From contig JACDNU010000009.1 of assembly GCA_017656505.1 (NCBI GenBank), forward strand, positions 1-64,000: a stretch of DNA of 64,000 nt. The letters are read 5' to 3'. The stretch is from Archaeoglobus sp. (GTDB lineage Archaea > Halobacteriota > Archaeoglobi > Archaeoglobales > Archaeoglobaceae). Within the stretch, counting starts at the first letter, position 1. Every line of letters starts with the position of its first letter. Below the pieces are notes generated by a model. The model had not been told where the DNA came from, made no database searches, and saw only the letters and a program-made list of their open reading frames with translations. This document shows positions 8,378 to 18,741 of the stretch, piece after piece. A program made the translations under genes and the position numbers.

Positions 8378-9541
8378 ATGGAAAGGGTTGCCATTATCGG
8401 CGTGGGACAGAGTGAGTTCGGAGAGCTCTGGGAGAAGGGATTCAGGGAGATCGTTCTGAAAGCGGGAATCGAGGCATTGGAAGATGCAGGACTTGAGGGA
8501 AAGGAAATCGAAGCTATGTATGTTGGAAACATGAGTGGTGGGAGGTATCTTGCTCAAGAACACATTGCAGCTTTAATAGCTGACTACTCGGGGCTTTCCC
8601 AGATGGGTATTCCCTCAACGAGAGTTGAGGGGGCGGATGCTAGTGGGGGACTTGCCTTAAGACAGGCATTTCTTTCAGTTGCCTCTGGGTTGCATGATAT
8701 AGTGATAGCTGCGGGGGCGGAGAAGGTTAGCGATGTTGGATCGGAGATGACCACGGACATCATCGCCTCTTCAGCCGATAGGGAGTGGGAAGGATTTGTA
8801 GGGGCAACAATTCCTGCTCTCTACGCTTTGATGGCGAGAATGCATTTCACGAAATACGGAACTACTCCCGAGGATCTTGCTCTGGTAAGCGTTAAAAACC
8901 ACAGAAATGGAGCTCTGAATCCCAAAGCTCAGTTCAGAAGAGAAATTACTATTGAGGATGTTCTGAGATCTCCTTTCGTTGCAGAACCTTTAAGGCTCCT
9001 AGACTGCGCCCCCTTAAGCGATGGAGCGGCAGCAGTTATCCTTGCAAACGAGAAGGTGGCGAAAGAATACACGGATGCTCCCGTTTATATCAAAGCTTGC
9101 ACACAGGCTAGCGATTATCTCGCTCTTCAAAACAGAGAAGACATTACAACGATGCGGGCGGTAAAAATTGCCGCTGAAATGGCCTATAAGCAGTCTAATT
9201 TGACTCCAGACTCAATCGATGTTGTCGAGCTTCACGACTCTTTCACGATTGCTGAACTTATAGCATACGAAGATTTAGGATTTGTTGAAAAGGGGAGAGG
9301 AGCAGAATTGATAAGGGAAGGAATAACCTCACTCGATGGTTCCCTGCCAACAAATCCGAGTGGAGGGCTAAAAGCATGTGGACATGCAATAGGTGCTACG
9401 GGAATAAGGCAAGCAGTAGAGATAACCTACCAACTCAGGGGAAAGGCCGGCAAGAGACAGGTTGATGCGGAGACAGGTTTATCCTTAAACATAGGCGGTA
9501 CAGGAGCAACTGCTGTGGTTACTATTTATGAAATAGGATAG
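8378..9541 (+). CDS. Acetoacetyl-CoA thiolase (SCP2-type), nucleophile Cys replaced
   Basis: A 387-residue archaeal thiolase: start VAIIGVGQSEFGELWEKGFR, C-terminal catalytic motifs VVELHDSF and NPSGGLKACGHAIGATG. Its place between HMG-CoA synthase and a DUF35 protein assigns it to making acetoacetyl-CoA for the mevalonate route. The unusual point is the nucleophile loop: where the family normally has ACASGGLAL, this reads GADASGGLALRQ, so the reactive Cys is Asp87 (codon GAT). The other catalytic His and Cys are present. Either the reaction goes differently, or another thiolase supplies the substrate and this one is structural. Confidence 0.85.
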   Translation: MERVAIIGVGQSEFGELWEKGFREIVLKAGIEALEDAGLEGKEIEAMYVGNMSGGRYLAQEHIAALIADYSGLSQMGIPSTRVEGADASGGLALRQAFLSVASGLHDIVIAAGAEKVSDVGSEMTTDIIASSADREWEGFVGATIPALYALMARMHFTKYGTTPEDLALVSVKNHRNGALNPKAQFRREITIEDVLRSPFVAEPLRLLDCAPLSDGAAAVILANEKVAKEYTDAPVYIKACTQASDYLALQNREDITTMRAVKIAAEMAYKQSNLTPDSIDVVELHDSFTIAELIAYEDLGFVEKGRGAELIREGITSLDGSLPTNPSGGLKACGHAIGATGIRQAVEITYQLRGKAGKRQVDAETGLSLNIGGTGATAVVTIYEIG

Positions 9542-9577
9542 ATTGGATAGCAGATTGAAAGCAAAAAAGGTGGTAAA

Positions 9578-10003
9578 ATGATTCCGAGATTTTGGAGAAA
9601 GATTAAGTATCGATACGACATCGTCGGGAGCATTTGCGAAAGCTGTGGTTCAAAATTCTACCCTCCAAGAAACTTCTGTCCGGTTTGTCGGAGGAAAAGC
9701 AGGATAAAGGAGCAGAGATTCAATGGGAGAGGAAAGATTTTGAGCTATACTGTCGTGCATGATACTCCCGATGAATTCAAACTCAACAAACCCTATGTTG
9801 TAGCTTTAATAGAGCTCGATGACGGACCGATTATCACTTCCCAAGTTGTTTGCGGCCCGAATGAGGTGGAAGTTGGGATGAGGGTTGTCAAGGCTTTCAG
9901 AAAGTACTTCGAAGATGGAGATGATGGGGTGATATACTACGGCACGAAGTTCATACCAGAGGATAAAAGTATGGAAAGTGTCAGCAGCAATTCCTCCAAT
10001 TGA
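9578..10003 (+). CDS. DUF35 zinc-ribbon/OB-fold scaffold of the thiolase complex
   Basis: 141 residues: an N-terminal helix, a rubredoxin-like zinc ribbon with CESCGSKFYPPRNFCPVC (two C-x2-C pairs), then an OB-fold (GRGKILSYTVVHDTPDEF). In the methanogen complex that has been solved, the equivalent protein bridges thiolase and HMG-CoA synthase and provides the shared CoA site. It is the last gene of the operon; GGTGGT lies before its ATG. It has a C-terminal Ser/Asn tail without known role. Confidence 0.88.
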   Translation: MIPRFWRKIKYRYDIVGSICESCGSKFYPPRNFCPVCRRKSRIKEQRFNGRGKILSYTVVHDTPDEFKLNKPYVVALIELDDGPIITSQVVCGPNEVEVGMRVVKAFRKYFEDGDDGVIYYGTKFIPEDKSMESVSSNSSN

Positions 10004-10074
10004 AGATCTTCAATTGAAGAATTTGAAAATTAATGCATGGAAAATTAAAAATATTTTAAAGTTTAACGAGAATC

Positions 10075-10566
10075 ATGGCCGATAAACTCGACTCTCTCGA
10101 CATTAAGATCCTGATCGAACTCCAGAAAGATGCAAGGAAAAGCCTAAGAGAGATAGCTGAAAAACTTGGAGTGGCTGAAGGAACCGTTTATAACCGAATA
10201 AACAAGCTCAGGAGAATGGGCGTGATCGAACGCTTCATCCCCGTAATAAATCACGGTAAGCTGGGATTTAACCTTATAGCTGTTATCGGTGTTACTGCTG
10301 AGGGCGGACATCTTGTTGAAATCGAGGAAAAAATTGCTCAGGAGCCATACGTCACAGCCCTCTACGATGTCACGGGCGAGTTTGACATGATGTTAGTTGC
10401 AAAGTTCCGAGACAGGGAGACACTCAACAGCTTCGTTAAGAGGGTTGCGGGAATGGAGCACGTTGTTAAAACCTACACCATGCTCGTGCTAAACGTGGTA
10501 AAGGAGTCCCATGGGGTTGATGTAGAAAAACTGTTGCTTGAGGAATTCGAGGAAAAAGGGAAATAA
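10075..10566 (+). CDS. Lrp/AsnC-family transcriptional regulator
   Basis: 163 residues: an N-terminal winged helix (KLDSLDIKILIELQKDARKS; REIAEKLGVAEGTVYNRINK) and a C-terminal RAM/AsnC ligand domain (ALYDVTGEFDMMLVAKF, typical Gly-Glu/Asp-Phe-Asp core). Such proteins bind DNA as octamers and usually respond to amino acids. AAAATATTTTAAAG upstream looks like a TATA element about 25 nt before the ATG. The target genes are unknown; neighbours do not point to one amino acid. Confidence 0.9.
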   Translation: MADKLDSLDIKILIELQKDARKSLREIAEKLGVAEGTVYNRINKLRRMGVIERFIPVINHGKLGFNLIAVIGVTAEGGHLVEIEEKIAQEPYVTALYDVTGEFDMMLVAKFRDRETLNSFVKRVAGMEHVVKTYTMLVLNVVKESHGVDVEKLLLEEFEEKGK

Positions 10567-10596
10567 GTTAATATCCCAAGGTTGATTCTTCTAACT

Positions 10597-11514
10597 CTAT
10601 TTCAGGCCTAAATCCTCCAAGAGATCTTCAACAGCCCTCCTCACAGCCTCTTCAGAGTTGTATCTGGGTTTCCACCCCAACTTTTTCAGTTTCTCATTGG
10701 AAAGGAACATTACGGGTACATCACCCTTCCATCCTCTCTTGCCTCCAGTGAAAACGAATTTAGGAGTTAAATTCATTGCCTCGCTCACGATCTCGGCGAT
10801 TCTTTTTACCTTAATCTGATCGTCACTACCTATGTTGAACACGTTTATTTGATCTTGCGCCCTTAAACCGAAAAACATCGCATCTATACAGTCATCGATG
10901 TAAATGTAAGATTTGTTCTGCTCCCCATCTCCAAGAATCTCAAGCTGATTGGGATTTTTTAACAGCTTTTGGATGAAATCGAAGATGACCCCATGGTTTG
11001 ATCTTCTGCCAATTACGTTGGCAAAGCGGTAGATCCAGCTCTGCATGTCGAATGTGTGACAGTAGGAGAAGATTAAAGCTTCACAAGCAAGTTTTGACGC
11101 TCCATAGATGGAAATCGGAAATGTAGGGTGGTTCTCGGGAGTAGGGATGCTGGCTTCTCCATATACTGTTGAGGTAGATGTGAAGATTATTTTTTTCACA
11201 CCATCTCTCCTCATAGCCTCGAGAAGGTTATAGGTGGCTTGAATGTTGTTTTCGTAGATTTGAGCCGGCGAGTGCTCACCCACTCTCACATCCGGGTTTG
11301 CGGCGATATGCCAGATCTCATCGAAGTTTTTGAGATCTATTTTTCCCATTTCCTTTGCAAGATCGAGCTTAAAAAACTCTGCTTTTTCGTTTAAAAATTC
11401 GGTTTTGCCCGAGGAAAGATTATCATAAACTGTAACCTCGTAACCCATCTCAATTAGCCTGTCCACGATGTGACTCCCGATAAACCCGGCTCCTCCTGTG
11501 ACAAGAGCTCTCAT
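10597..11514 (-). CDS. NAD-dependent nucleotide-sugar epimerase (UDP-glucose 4-epimerase type)
   Basis: 305 residues of the extended short-chain dehydrogenase family. Visible are the NAD-binding GGAGFIGSHIVDRL, the Ser-Thr pair in FTSTSTVYG, and the catalytic Tyr-x3-Lys in YGASKLACEALI, then a C-terminal substrate lobe. It probably interconverts UDP-sugars for glycan or glycoprotein synthesis. The exact sugar cannot be settled from motifs. It stands alone and converges with the Lrp gene. Confidence 0.85.
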   Translation of the reverse strand: MRALVTGGAGFIGSHIVDRLIEMGYEVTVYDNLSSGKTEFLNEKAEFFKLDLAKEMGKIDLKNFDEIWHIAANPDVRVGEHSPAQIYENNIQATYNLLEAMRRDGVKKIIFTSTSTVYGEASIPTPENHPTFPISIYGASKLACEALIFSYCHTFDMQSWIYRFANVIGRRSNHGVIFDFIQKLLKNPNQLEILGDGEQNKSYIYIDDCIDAMFFGLRAQDQINVFNIGSDDQIKVKRIAEIVSEAMNLTPKFVFTGGKRGWKGDVPVMFLSNEKLKKLGWKPRYNSEEAVRRAVEDLLEDLGLK

Positions 11515-11744
11515 GAAGCTTCGTTAGTCAAGAGATATTTACAATTTTTGATGGCCGTTTTGATGGACACAAAGATGCAAACGAAGAGATGCAAGGTGTT
11601 CAGATGATCTCTCGACGAGCAGTCTAATCAAAGGGATAGATTCCGAAACACCATAATACTAAAATATTTGGATGCATAACTGAATATGGTGGAAGAAAGT
11701 AACCAGTAAATCTGGGGATTAATCATTAAAAAAGAGGTGATCAG

Positions 11745-11966
11745 ATGCTTCCAAACCAAATGGTGAAATCCTTGATTGGAAAAATGATCAAAGTGGAGAT
11801 GAAGGGCGAGGAGAGCGACCTAGTCGGCAAACTCGAGAGTGTAGACGACTATATGAACCTCCATCTCAGCAACGCTGTGGAATACAAGAACGATGAAAAG
11901 GTCAGAAATCTCGGACACATCGTGCTGAGGGGAAACAACGTCATCCTGATCCAGCCTTTCGAGTAA
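11745..11966 (+). CDS. Sm-like archaeal protein (SmAP)
   Basis: A 73-residue Sm fold protein: Sm1 motif GKLESVDDYMNLHLSNAVEY and Sm2 motif VLRGNNVILI. It forms heptameric or hexameric rings that bind U-rich RNA. GAGGTGAT lies before the ATG at 11745. The sequence is closest in my memory to the Archaeoglobus Sm2 type. A winged-helix gene follows at 22 nt and may be co-transcribed. Confidence 0.92.
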   Translation: MLPNQMVKSLIGKMIKVEMKGEESDLVGKLESVDDYMNLHLSNAVEYKNDEKVRNLGHIVLRGNNVILIQPFE

Positions 11967-11988
11967 AAACGGAGGAGAGTAATACAGA

Positions 11989-12354
11989 ATGGACACCAGG
12001 GATGAGATAATTCAGATTCTGGAGAAAAAAGGTTCTATTCTTCAAAAGGATTTGTGGAAGGAGCTGAATATAGACAGCAGCAAATGCTCCAGAATCTTAA
12101 GAAAGCTTGAGAAAGAGGATATTATCAGGAGACTTGAGGTTGTTGTCGATGGTGTTAAGACTTTCAAGATAGTTCCTGCAGATGCGGAGATTGAGGAGGA
12201 GCCGAAGGAGGAGGAACTCAGCCTCCAGCAGATAATGGAAAGAATGGAAGATCTAACAGGCCTGCCTCCCTGCTTCGGCTGTAAAGAGTTCGAGTGTGAG
12301 GCCCAAAACTGCATAAAAATGGAAGTTTGGTTTTTGAGAAGAGTTAGGGATTGA
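11989..12354 (+). CDS. Winged-helix regulator with C-terminal cysteine cluster
   Basis: 121 residues. The N-terminal half is a MarR/Lrp-like winged helix (ILQKDLWKELNIDSSKCSRI). After an acidic linker comes a compact cysteine cluster, CFGCKEFECEAQNC (spacing 2-4-4), that could hold zinc or an iron-sulfur cluster. This suggests a metal- or redox-responsive DNA-binding protein. It is 22 nt downstream of SmAP on the same strand. Target genes are unknown. Confidence 0.7.
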   Translation: MDTRDEIIQILEKKGSILQKDLWKELNIDSSKCSRILRKLEKEDIIRRLEVVVDGVKTFKIVPADAEIEEEPKEEELSLQQIMERMEDLTGLPPCFGCKEFECEAQNCIKMEVWFLRRVRD

Positions 12355-12501
12355 GGTGGGGATTAAGATAATAAAAATTAAAATAAAATTAAAGTTAGTA
12401 ATAAAATTAGTAATTGCATTTCTAATCTAGTTTCAATCTAACAACCACAATTTCAAAAAACCGATTAAAGAAAAACAGAATAAAGATATGTTACTCCCAA
12501 A

Positions 12502-12960
12502 TTACTTTCTAAGGGCAATTCTAAGTTTAACTGGATCGTAACTCCAGTCCTTTGGCAAAATTCCCTTTTCCTTGTAGTAGCAGGAAAGCCTCCAGATTTT
12601 CGCCTCTATTAGTTGCAAGCCTCTCTTGTTGTGGAAGTCTTTCTTGTGAACCTCGAGATGCTTTCTCAAATTTAGTGCCTTCTTTATCAAAGCCTTGAGA
12701 TCTTCAGGATAATCAATCTTCACTCCTTTCTCTTTCAGAAGCTTCACTAGCTTCTTGCCGGTGATCTGTCTTACGGATGGAACTCCATAGCGGTCTCTGA
12801 GGATCATCCCAATCATGCTCGGTTCGTAGCCCTCGTTATACAGCTCTAAGATCCTTTTTTCTACCTCTTCAGGAGTTAGATCCACCCATTCTGGAGGAGA
12901 ATCACGGTAAACCCTCTTTGATCCTGAACTTCCCCTTCTTCTTGCATGCATTCTTGCCAT
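12502..12960 (-). CDS. rps15: 30S ribosomal protein S15 (archaeal/eukaryotic S13 type)
   Basis: 152 residues from the ATG at 12960, which is preceded by GGTGA at 5 nt; the track's start at 12969 overlaps that site. The start MARMHARRRGSSGSKR and the body (VRQITGKKLVKLLKEKG; LRKHLEVHKKDFHNKRGLQ) are typical of archaeal S15 with its N-terminal extension. It binds the 16S rRNA central domain. The ITPase gene lies upstream on the same strand. Confidence 0.96.
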   Translation of the reverse strand: MARMHARRRGSSGSKRVYRDSPPEWVDLTPEEVEKRILELYNEGYEPSMIGMILRDRYGVPSVRQITGKKLVKLLKEKGVKIDYPEDLKALIKKALNLRKHLEVHKKDFHNKRGLQLIEAKIWRLSCYYKEKGILPKDWSYDPVKLRIALRK

Positions 12961-13054
12961 AAGCATCACCCTAAGTTATCACCTTAAGTTATCAGTTCTC
13001 AGCGTATTCTGTTTCAACTTAAATATTTTTTGTTAGAGATTCTGGAGTTGAATT

Positions 13055-13609
13055 TTACTGAGTTCTTGATCTATCCTTTGCAATCGACCTGAAAAAGTTC
13101 TCTATCGCCCTCCTTCTATGCGAGACTTCATTTTTCTCATCACCCATCTCCGCAAAGGTTCTCCCTTTGTACTCAAAAATCGGATCGTAGCCGAATCCCT
13201 TCTCTCCCCTCTTTTCTGTTGCAATCAGGCCATGGACCTCACCGCTAAAAGTTCTAACCCCCTTACCATCAAAGTAAGCCACAACAGCTTTAAATTTTGC
13301 TTTTCTGTTATTTACTCCCTCCATTAACTTCAATATCCCGTTATTACCTATAGTTTTGAAAACATAGGATGAATATGGGCCAGGGAAACCTTTTAGGGCT
13401 TCAACGAAGAGGCCACTGTCTTCGATGAAAAATGGCTTTTTGATTTCTTTGGCCAGCAATTCTGCGCTCTTTATTGCAATCTCTTCAAGATCACTTCCTT
13501 GGATTTCCTCATATTCCATTTTCATCCATTCAACTTCCACTCCGAAAGTCTCCCCTATCCTCTTCACTTCTTTGAACTTTCCTTCGTTAGAAGTGATGAA
13601 AAGTATCAT
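13055..13609 (-). CDS. XTP/dITP pyrophosphatase (RdgB/HAM1 family)
   Basis: 184 residues. The start [17 protein letters not shown] is the substrate-binding signature, followed by [20 protein letters not shown] (metal-binding Asp) and [15 protein letters not shown]. It hydrolyses XTP, ITP and dITP to the monophosphates and keeps deaminated purines out of nucleic acids. It is encoded 95 nt upstream of S15 on the same strand. Confidence 0.93.
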   Translation of the reverse strand: MILFITSNEGKFKEVKRIGETFGVEVEWMKMEYEEIQGSDLEEIAIKSAELLAKEIKKPFFIEDSGLFVEALKGFPGPYSSYVFKTIGNNGILKLMEGVNNRKAKFKAVVAYFDGKGVRTFSGEVHGLIATEKRGEKGFGYDPIFEYKGRTFAEMGDEKNEVSHRRRAIENFFRSIAKDRSRTQ

Positions 13610-13716
13610 CCTCCCACCTCTCGAATTTTTTTTCTTGAGTTGCTTATTAATTTTTTTAATTTTTAATAGAAAATCTTTTAAAGGGTTCTGCGCTTATAAA
13701 ACGAAAGGTGATAATT

Positions 13717-14076
13717 TTGGAAGAGAAGGAGAGTAAAGACGAGGGTAAAAAAACTTCTGTAGGATTGGAAGAGAATATTGAAGGAGCCTTAGCGTATTTG
13801 CTCGGATTCGTTACCGGTATAGTGTTTCTGCTTATTGAAAAGGAGAGCCAATTCGTAAGATTCCACGCGATGCAATCAACGGTTACGTTTATCGTAATCT
13901 TCATAGTGAATGTAATTCTTGGCTACATACCTTTCATCGGATGGGCTTTGAACTCGATAGTAAGCTTGGTAGCACTGATTTTATGGCTCCTTGGTATGTA
14001 CAAAGCTTACAAAGGCGAGCTTTACAAGTTTCCCATATTTGGGGATATTGCCGAATCACAACTTGGGAAACTTTAG
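13717..14076 (+). CDS. DUF4870-family membrane protein
   Basis: A TTG at 13717 is chosen because GGTGAT lies about 5 nt before it; the track uses a GTG at 13708 that is part of this site. The 119-residue protein has a charged N-terminus and three membrane segments (YLLGFVTGIVFLLIE; STVTFIVIFIVNVILGYIPF; SIVSLVALILWLLGMY). The motif RFHAMQS between segments one and two is the DUF4870 signature as I know it. Function is unknown. Confidence 0.8.
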   Translation: MEEKESKDEGKKTSVGLEENIEGALAYLLGFVTGIVFLLIEKESQFVRFHAMQSTVTFIVIFIVNVILGYIPFIGWALNSIVSLVALILWLLGMYKAYKGELYKFPIFGDIAESQLGKL

Positions 14077-14160
14077 AGCTTTTAAAGCCTTATTTTTTCA
14101 TTTTTGCAATCGAAGAATTTAGGATAAAACGTTATCTTGCAAGAGAAAAAACGTAGCGAT

Positions 14161-15021
14161 ATGAGAGCGGAAGGTCAGAAAGATTTCAGATCGGATTTAA
14201 GACTGATAGTATTCTACAACGGATTTTTTGGAGAGAGGTTTATTGCAAATCTCATGAACTATCCAAACTCTTGTCCTTCTTTCGGGGCATGCGGGATTGA
14301 TCAGTGTGTACAGTGCAAGGAAAACGTTTACAGCTTTTCGAAGAACATTGTCGCTGCTTTTGGAATGCTTGATCCGACAACCATGCCGCAATTTATAGAG
14401 GAGGCTGAAGATTTTCTACCTAAGGTAATCCCTTCTGCTGACATAGCAATCGCAATAAACCTGCATCCAGACGTCCTTTACGCTTTGCCAGAGAAATTAA
14501 AGGAGTCTGGGATTAAAGGGCTAATAGTTCCGGTTGAAGAATCTAGATGGTGTTCTGCCGGGCTTGCAAAGCAGCTAAAAGAGAAATGCTCCGAACTTGG
14601 TATAGAATTCGCCGCTCCAAAGCCATTCTGCACAATGAGAGTGCAAGAGGATACACCACTCTTAAACAGATTCGTTGAGGAGTTTGGAATGGGATATCCT
14701 GAGTTCGAGATAGAGTATAGCGAAAGGAATGGATACAAGAAGATTGAGACCGTTAGAATCCTAAGAAGTGAGCCTTGTGGAGCTGCATGGTTTGTAGGCA
14801 TTCGCTTGCGGGAATTCGAATTTGAGAACTTCAGGGAGCTTTGGGACAGAGTTGCTGAAACGCATCACTCTTTCCCATGTACTGGAAGTATGGAAAAGGA
14901 CAACGAGTACAATGAGACACTCCTTCATGTAGCGGGCTATGCTGTAAGGCGTGCAGTCGATAAAGCCCTTGGATATGAGGGGGATGAAGACATTCCCGAG
15001 CATCTGGATAAGATAATCTAA
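14161..15021 (+). CDS. DUF166 family protein (archaeal, cysteine-rich N-terminus)
   Basis: 287 residues from the ATG at 14161 (the track's TTG at 14137 has no better support). It opens with a Rossmann-like strand (LRLIVFYNGFFGERFIANLM) followed by a dense cysteine motif (CPSFGACGIDQCVQC) that may bind metal. Further conserved-looking pieces are VEESRWCSAGLAKQL, KPFCTMRV and SEPCGAAWFVG. This matches the archaeal DUF166 family, sometimes labelled thymidylate-synthase-like in databases without biochemical proof. I do not assign a reaction. Confidence 0.7.
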   Translation: MRAEGQKDFRSDLRLIVFYNGFFGERFIANLMNYPNSCPSFGACGIDQCVQCKENVYSFSKNIVAAFGMLDPTTMPQFIEEAEDFLPKVIPSADIAIAINLHPDVLYALPEKLKESGIKGLIVPVEESRWCSAGLAKQLKEKCSELGIEFAAPKPFCTMRVQEDTPLLNRFVEEFGMGYPEFEIEYSERNGYKKIETVRILRSEPCGAAWFVGIRLREFEFENFRELWDRVAETHHSFPCTGSMEKDNEYNETLLHVAGYAVRRAVDKALGYEGDEDIPEHLDKII

Positions 15022-15063
15022 TCCGATAATAACTATTCTACCGAAAACTTTATATACTTATAA

Positions 15064-15080
15064 ACTAACTTAAGGTTAGT
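15064..15080. promoter_or_regulatory. Heat-shock operator CTAAC-N5-GTTAG with TATA box
   Basis: ACTAAC-TTAAG-GTTAGT is exactly the palindrome reported for the Archaeoglobus fulgidus heat-shock regulator HSR1 (CTAAC-N5-GTTAG). It lies about 10 nt downstream of TATA box TTTATATAC (15050-15058), over the expected transcription start, and 22 nt before the hsr1 start codon. Binding here would repress hsr1-cdc48-hsp20. Confidence 0.88.
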
Positions 15081-15102
15081 AACAAAAAGGTCAGGTGATG
15101 CT

Positions 15103-15795
15103 ATGCCCTCAGTAGACACGATACTGGAGATCCTCGGAAACGACAGCAGGAGAAGGATACTCTCTCTACTGGCCAAAAAGCCTTGCTACGTTAGCGAGAT
15201 CTCCTACGCCCTTAAAATGGCTCCAAAGGCTGTGATAGAGCATCTAGAGAAGCTGGAGAAAGCTGGGCTAATCAGAAGTTTTGAGGATGGCAGAAGGAGA
15301 TACTACTACATAAATCAGAATATGAGACTCGAGATATCCATAAGCCCCCACATCTTTCAGACCAACCTTGTTAATAACGTGAGGGAAATGGAGAGGAAAA
15401 TGGACAAGCTAATGGATGAGGTCTTCAGAATCAGGGATGAAATCAGCGGGATTTCAACGAGATTCATGGAGGACACGATCACGAACATCTACAGAACCCT
15501 CAGGAATGTCGAAGAAATACAGAGGAAGTTCTCGATGATTCAGGGGTACTTAGCTTCGAGGGCGAGCGAGATCTTCGAGAGGTTCCTCGATGAGCTCGAC
15601 AAGTGCGTTGAGGATGACTACGAAAAAATGGTCCTCCTTGCACTCTCAAAAGGAGCGAAGAGGGTTTCAGAGATATCAGAGGAATTTGGAATTCCGTATT
15701 CGGAGGTTGAGAAGGCAATCGAGAGGTTGAAGAGGAAGGGTGTTGTTGAGGAAAAAAAGGGTAGGAGAGGTCTTGAAATAATAATAAAATGTTAA
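15103..15795 (+). CDS. hsr1: Heat-shock transcriptional regulator HSR1 (ArsR-type winged helix)
   Basis: 230 residues: N-terminal ArsR-like winged helix (ILEILGNDSRRRILSLLAKK; CYVSEISYALKMAPKAVIEH), a central coiled coil (about residues 90-170) for dimerisation, and a second DNA-binding-like helix-turn region near the C-terminus (VSEISEEFGIPYSEVEKAIE). The gene order hsr1-cdc48-hsp20 and the operator at 15064 correspond to the A. fulgidus heat-shock operon, where this protein represses its own operon. AGGTGATG lies before the ATG. Confidence 0.88.
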   Translation: MPSVDTILEILGNDSRRRILSLLAKKPCYVSEISYALKMAPKAVIEHLEKLEKAGLIRSFEDGRRRYYYINQNMRLEISISPHIFQTNLVNNVREMERKMDKLMDEVFRIRDEISGISTRFMEDTITNIYRTLRNVEEIQRKFSMIQGYLASRASEIFERFLDELDKCVEDDYEKMVLLALSKGAKRVSEISEEFGIPYSEVEKAIERLKRKGVVEEKKGRRGLEIIIKC

Positions 15796-15817
15796 TTATA
15801 ATTAAATAATTAAATAA

Positions 15818-18043
<2,226 letters not shown>

Positions 18044-18124
18044 TTAGGTAAGCTTGATGGTTAGCCGGGCAAAAGTTTATTTAATTTATATTTAATCAAA
18101 AAATAAAAAAGGAGGTGGTGAAAA

Positions 18125-18664
18125 ATGCCCTGGAAGAGGAGGAGAAGGGACTGGGATGACATATTCGATGAAATGTTCGATATGCTGAGCTTCCCGTTCA
18201 GCGAGGAGTTCGACGAAATCTTCAGAAGGATAACCAGAGATTTTAACGAGATCTTCAGAAGCGCCCCCGAGTCAAGACCCTTCATTCGAGGATTCTCGAT
18301 AAGAATCGGCCCTGATGGAAAGCCGGAGATCAAGGAATTCGGCACTAAATTCGAAACCCTGAGGAGTGAAACTGGCATCGAAGAAAGAAAACCGCTCATC
18401 GATGTGATGGAAACGGATGATGAGGTTCAGGTTATCGCAGAGATGCCGGGAGTCAGCAAGGAGGACATCGATCTCAATGCAACGGAGAAAACCTTGGAGA
18501 TAAAGGCAGACGGAGAGAACAGGAAGTACTTCGAAACAGTCGAGCTGCCGGTTGAAGTTTTGCCAGAGACCGCTAAAGCGAGATACAACAACGGCGTGCT
18601 CGAGGTTGTGATGAAAAAGAAACACCCGGAGAAGGGAGAGAAGAAGAAGATTAATATCGAGTGA
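18125..18664 (+). CDS. hsp20: Small heat-shock protein Hsp20
   Basis: 179 residues. The C-terminal half is the alpha-crystallin domain (LIDVMETDDEVQVIAEMPGV, KEDIDLNATEKTLEIKA, ARYNNGVLEVVMKKK). The N-terminal arm is unusually acidic and Phe-rich (DDIFDEMFDMLSFPFSEEFD). GGAGGTGG lies before the ATG. It is the third gene of the hsr1 operon (82-nt gap) and acts as an ATP-independent holdase. A T-rich stretch after the stop (18666-18690) may end the transcript. Confidence 0.94.
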   Translation: MPWKRRRRDWDDIFDEMFDMLSFPFSEEFDEIFRRITRDFNEIFRSAPESRPFIRGFSIRIGPDGKPEIKEFGTKFETLRSETGIEERKPLIDVMETDDEVQVIAEMPGVSKEDIDLNATEKTLEIKADGENRKYFETVELPVEVLPETAKARYNNGVLEVVMKKKHPEKGEKKKINIE

Positions 18665-18741
18665 TTTTTTTAATTTTTTATTTAATTTATTTTAAAATTT
18701 GGTATTAATTAAATATCAAACCAAATATCAAAGCAAAATAC

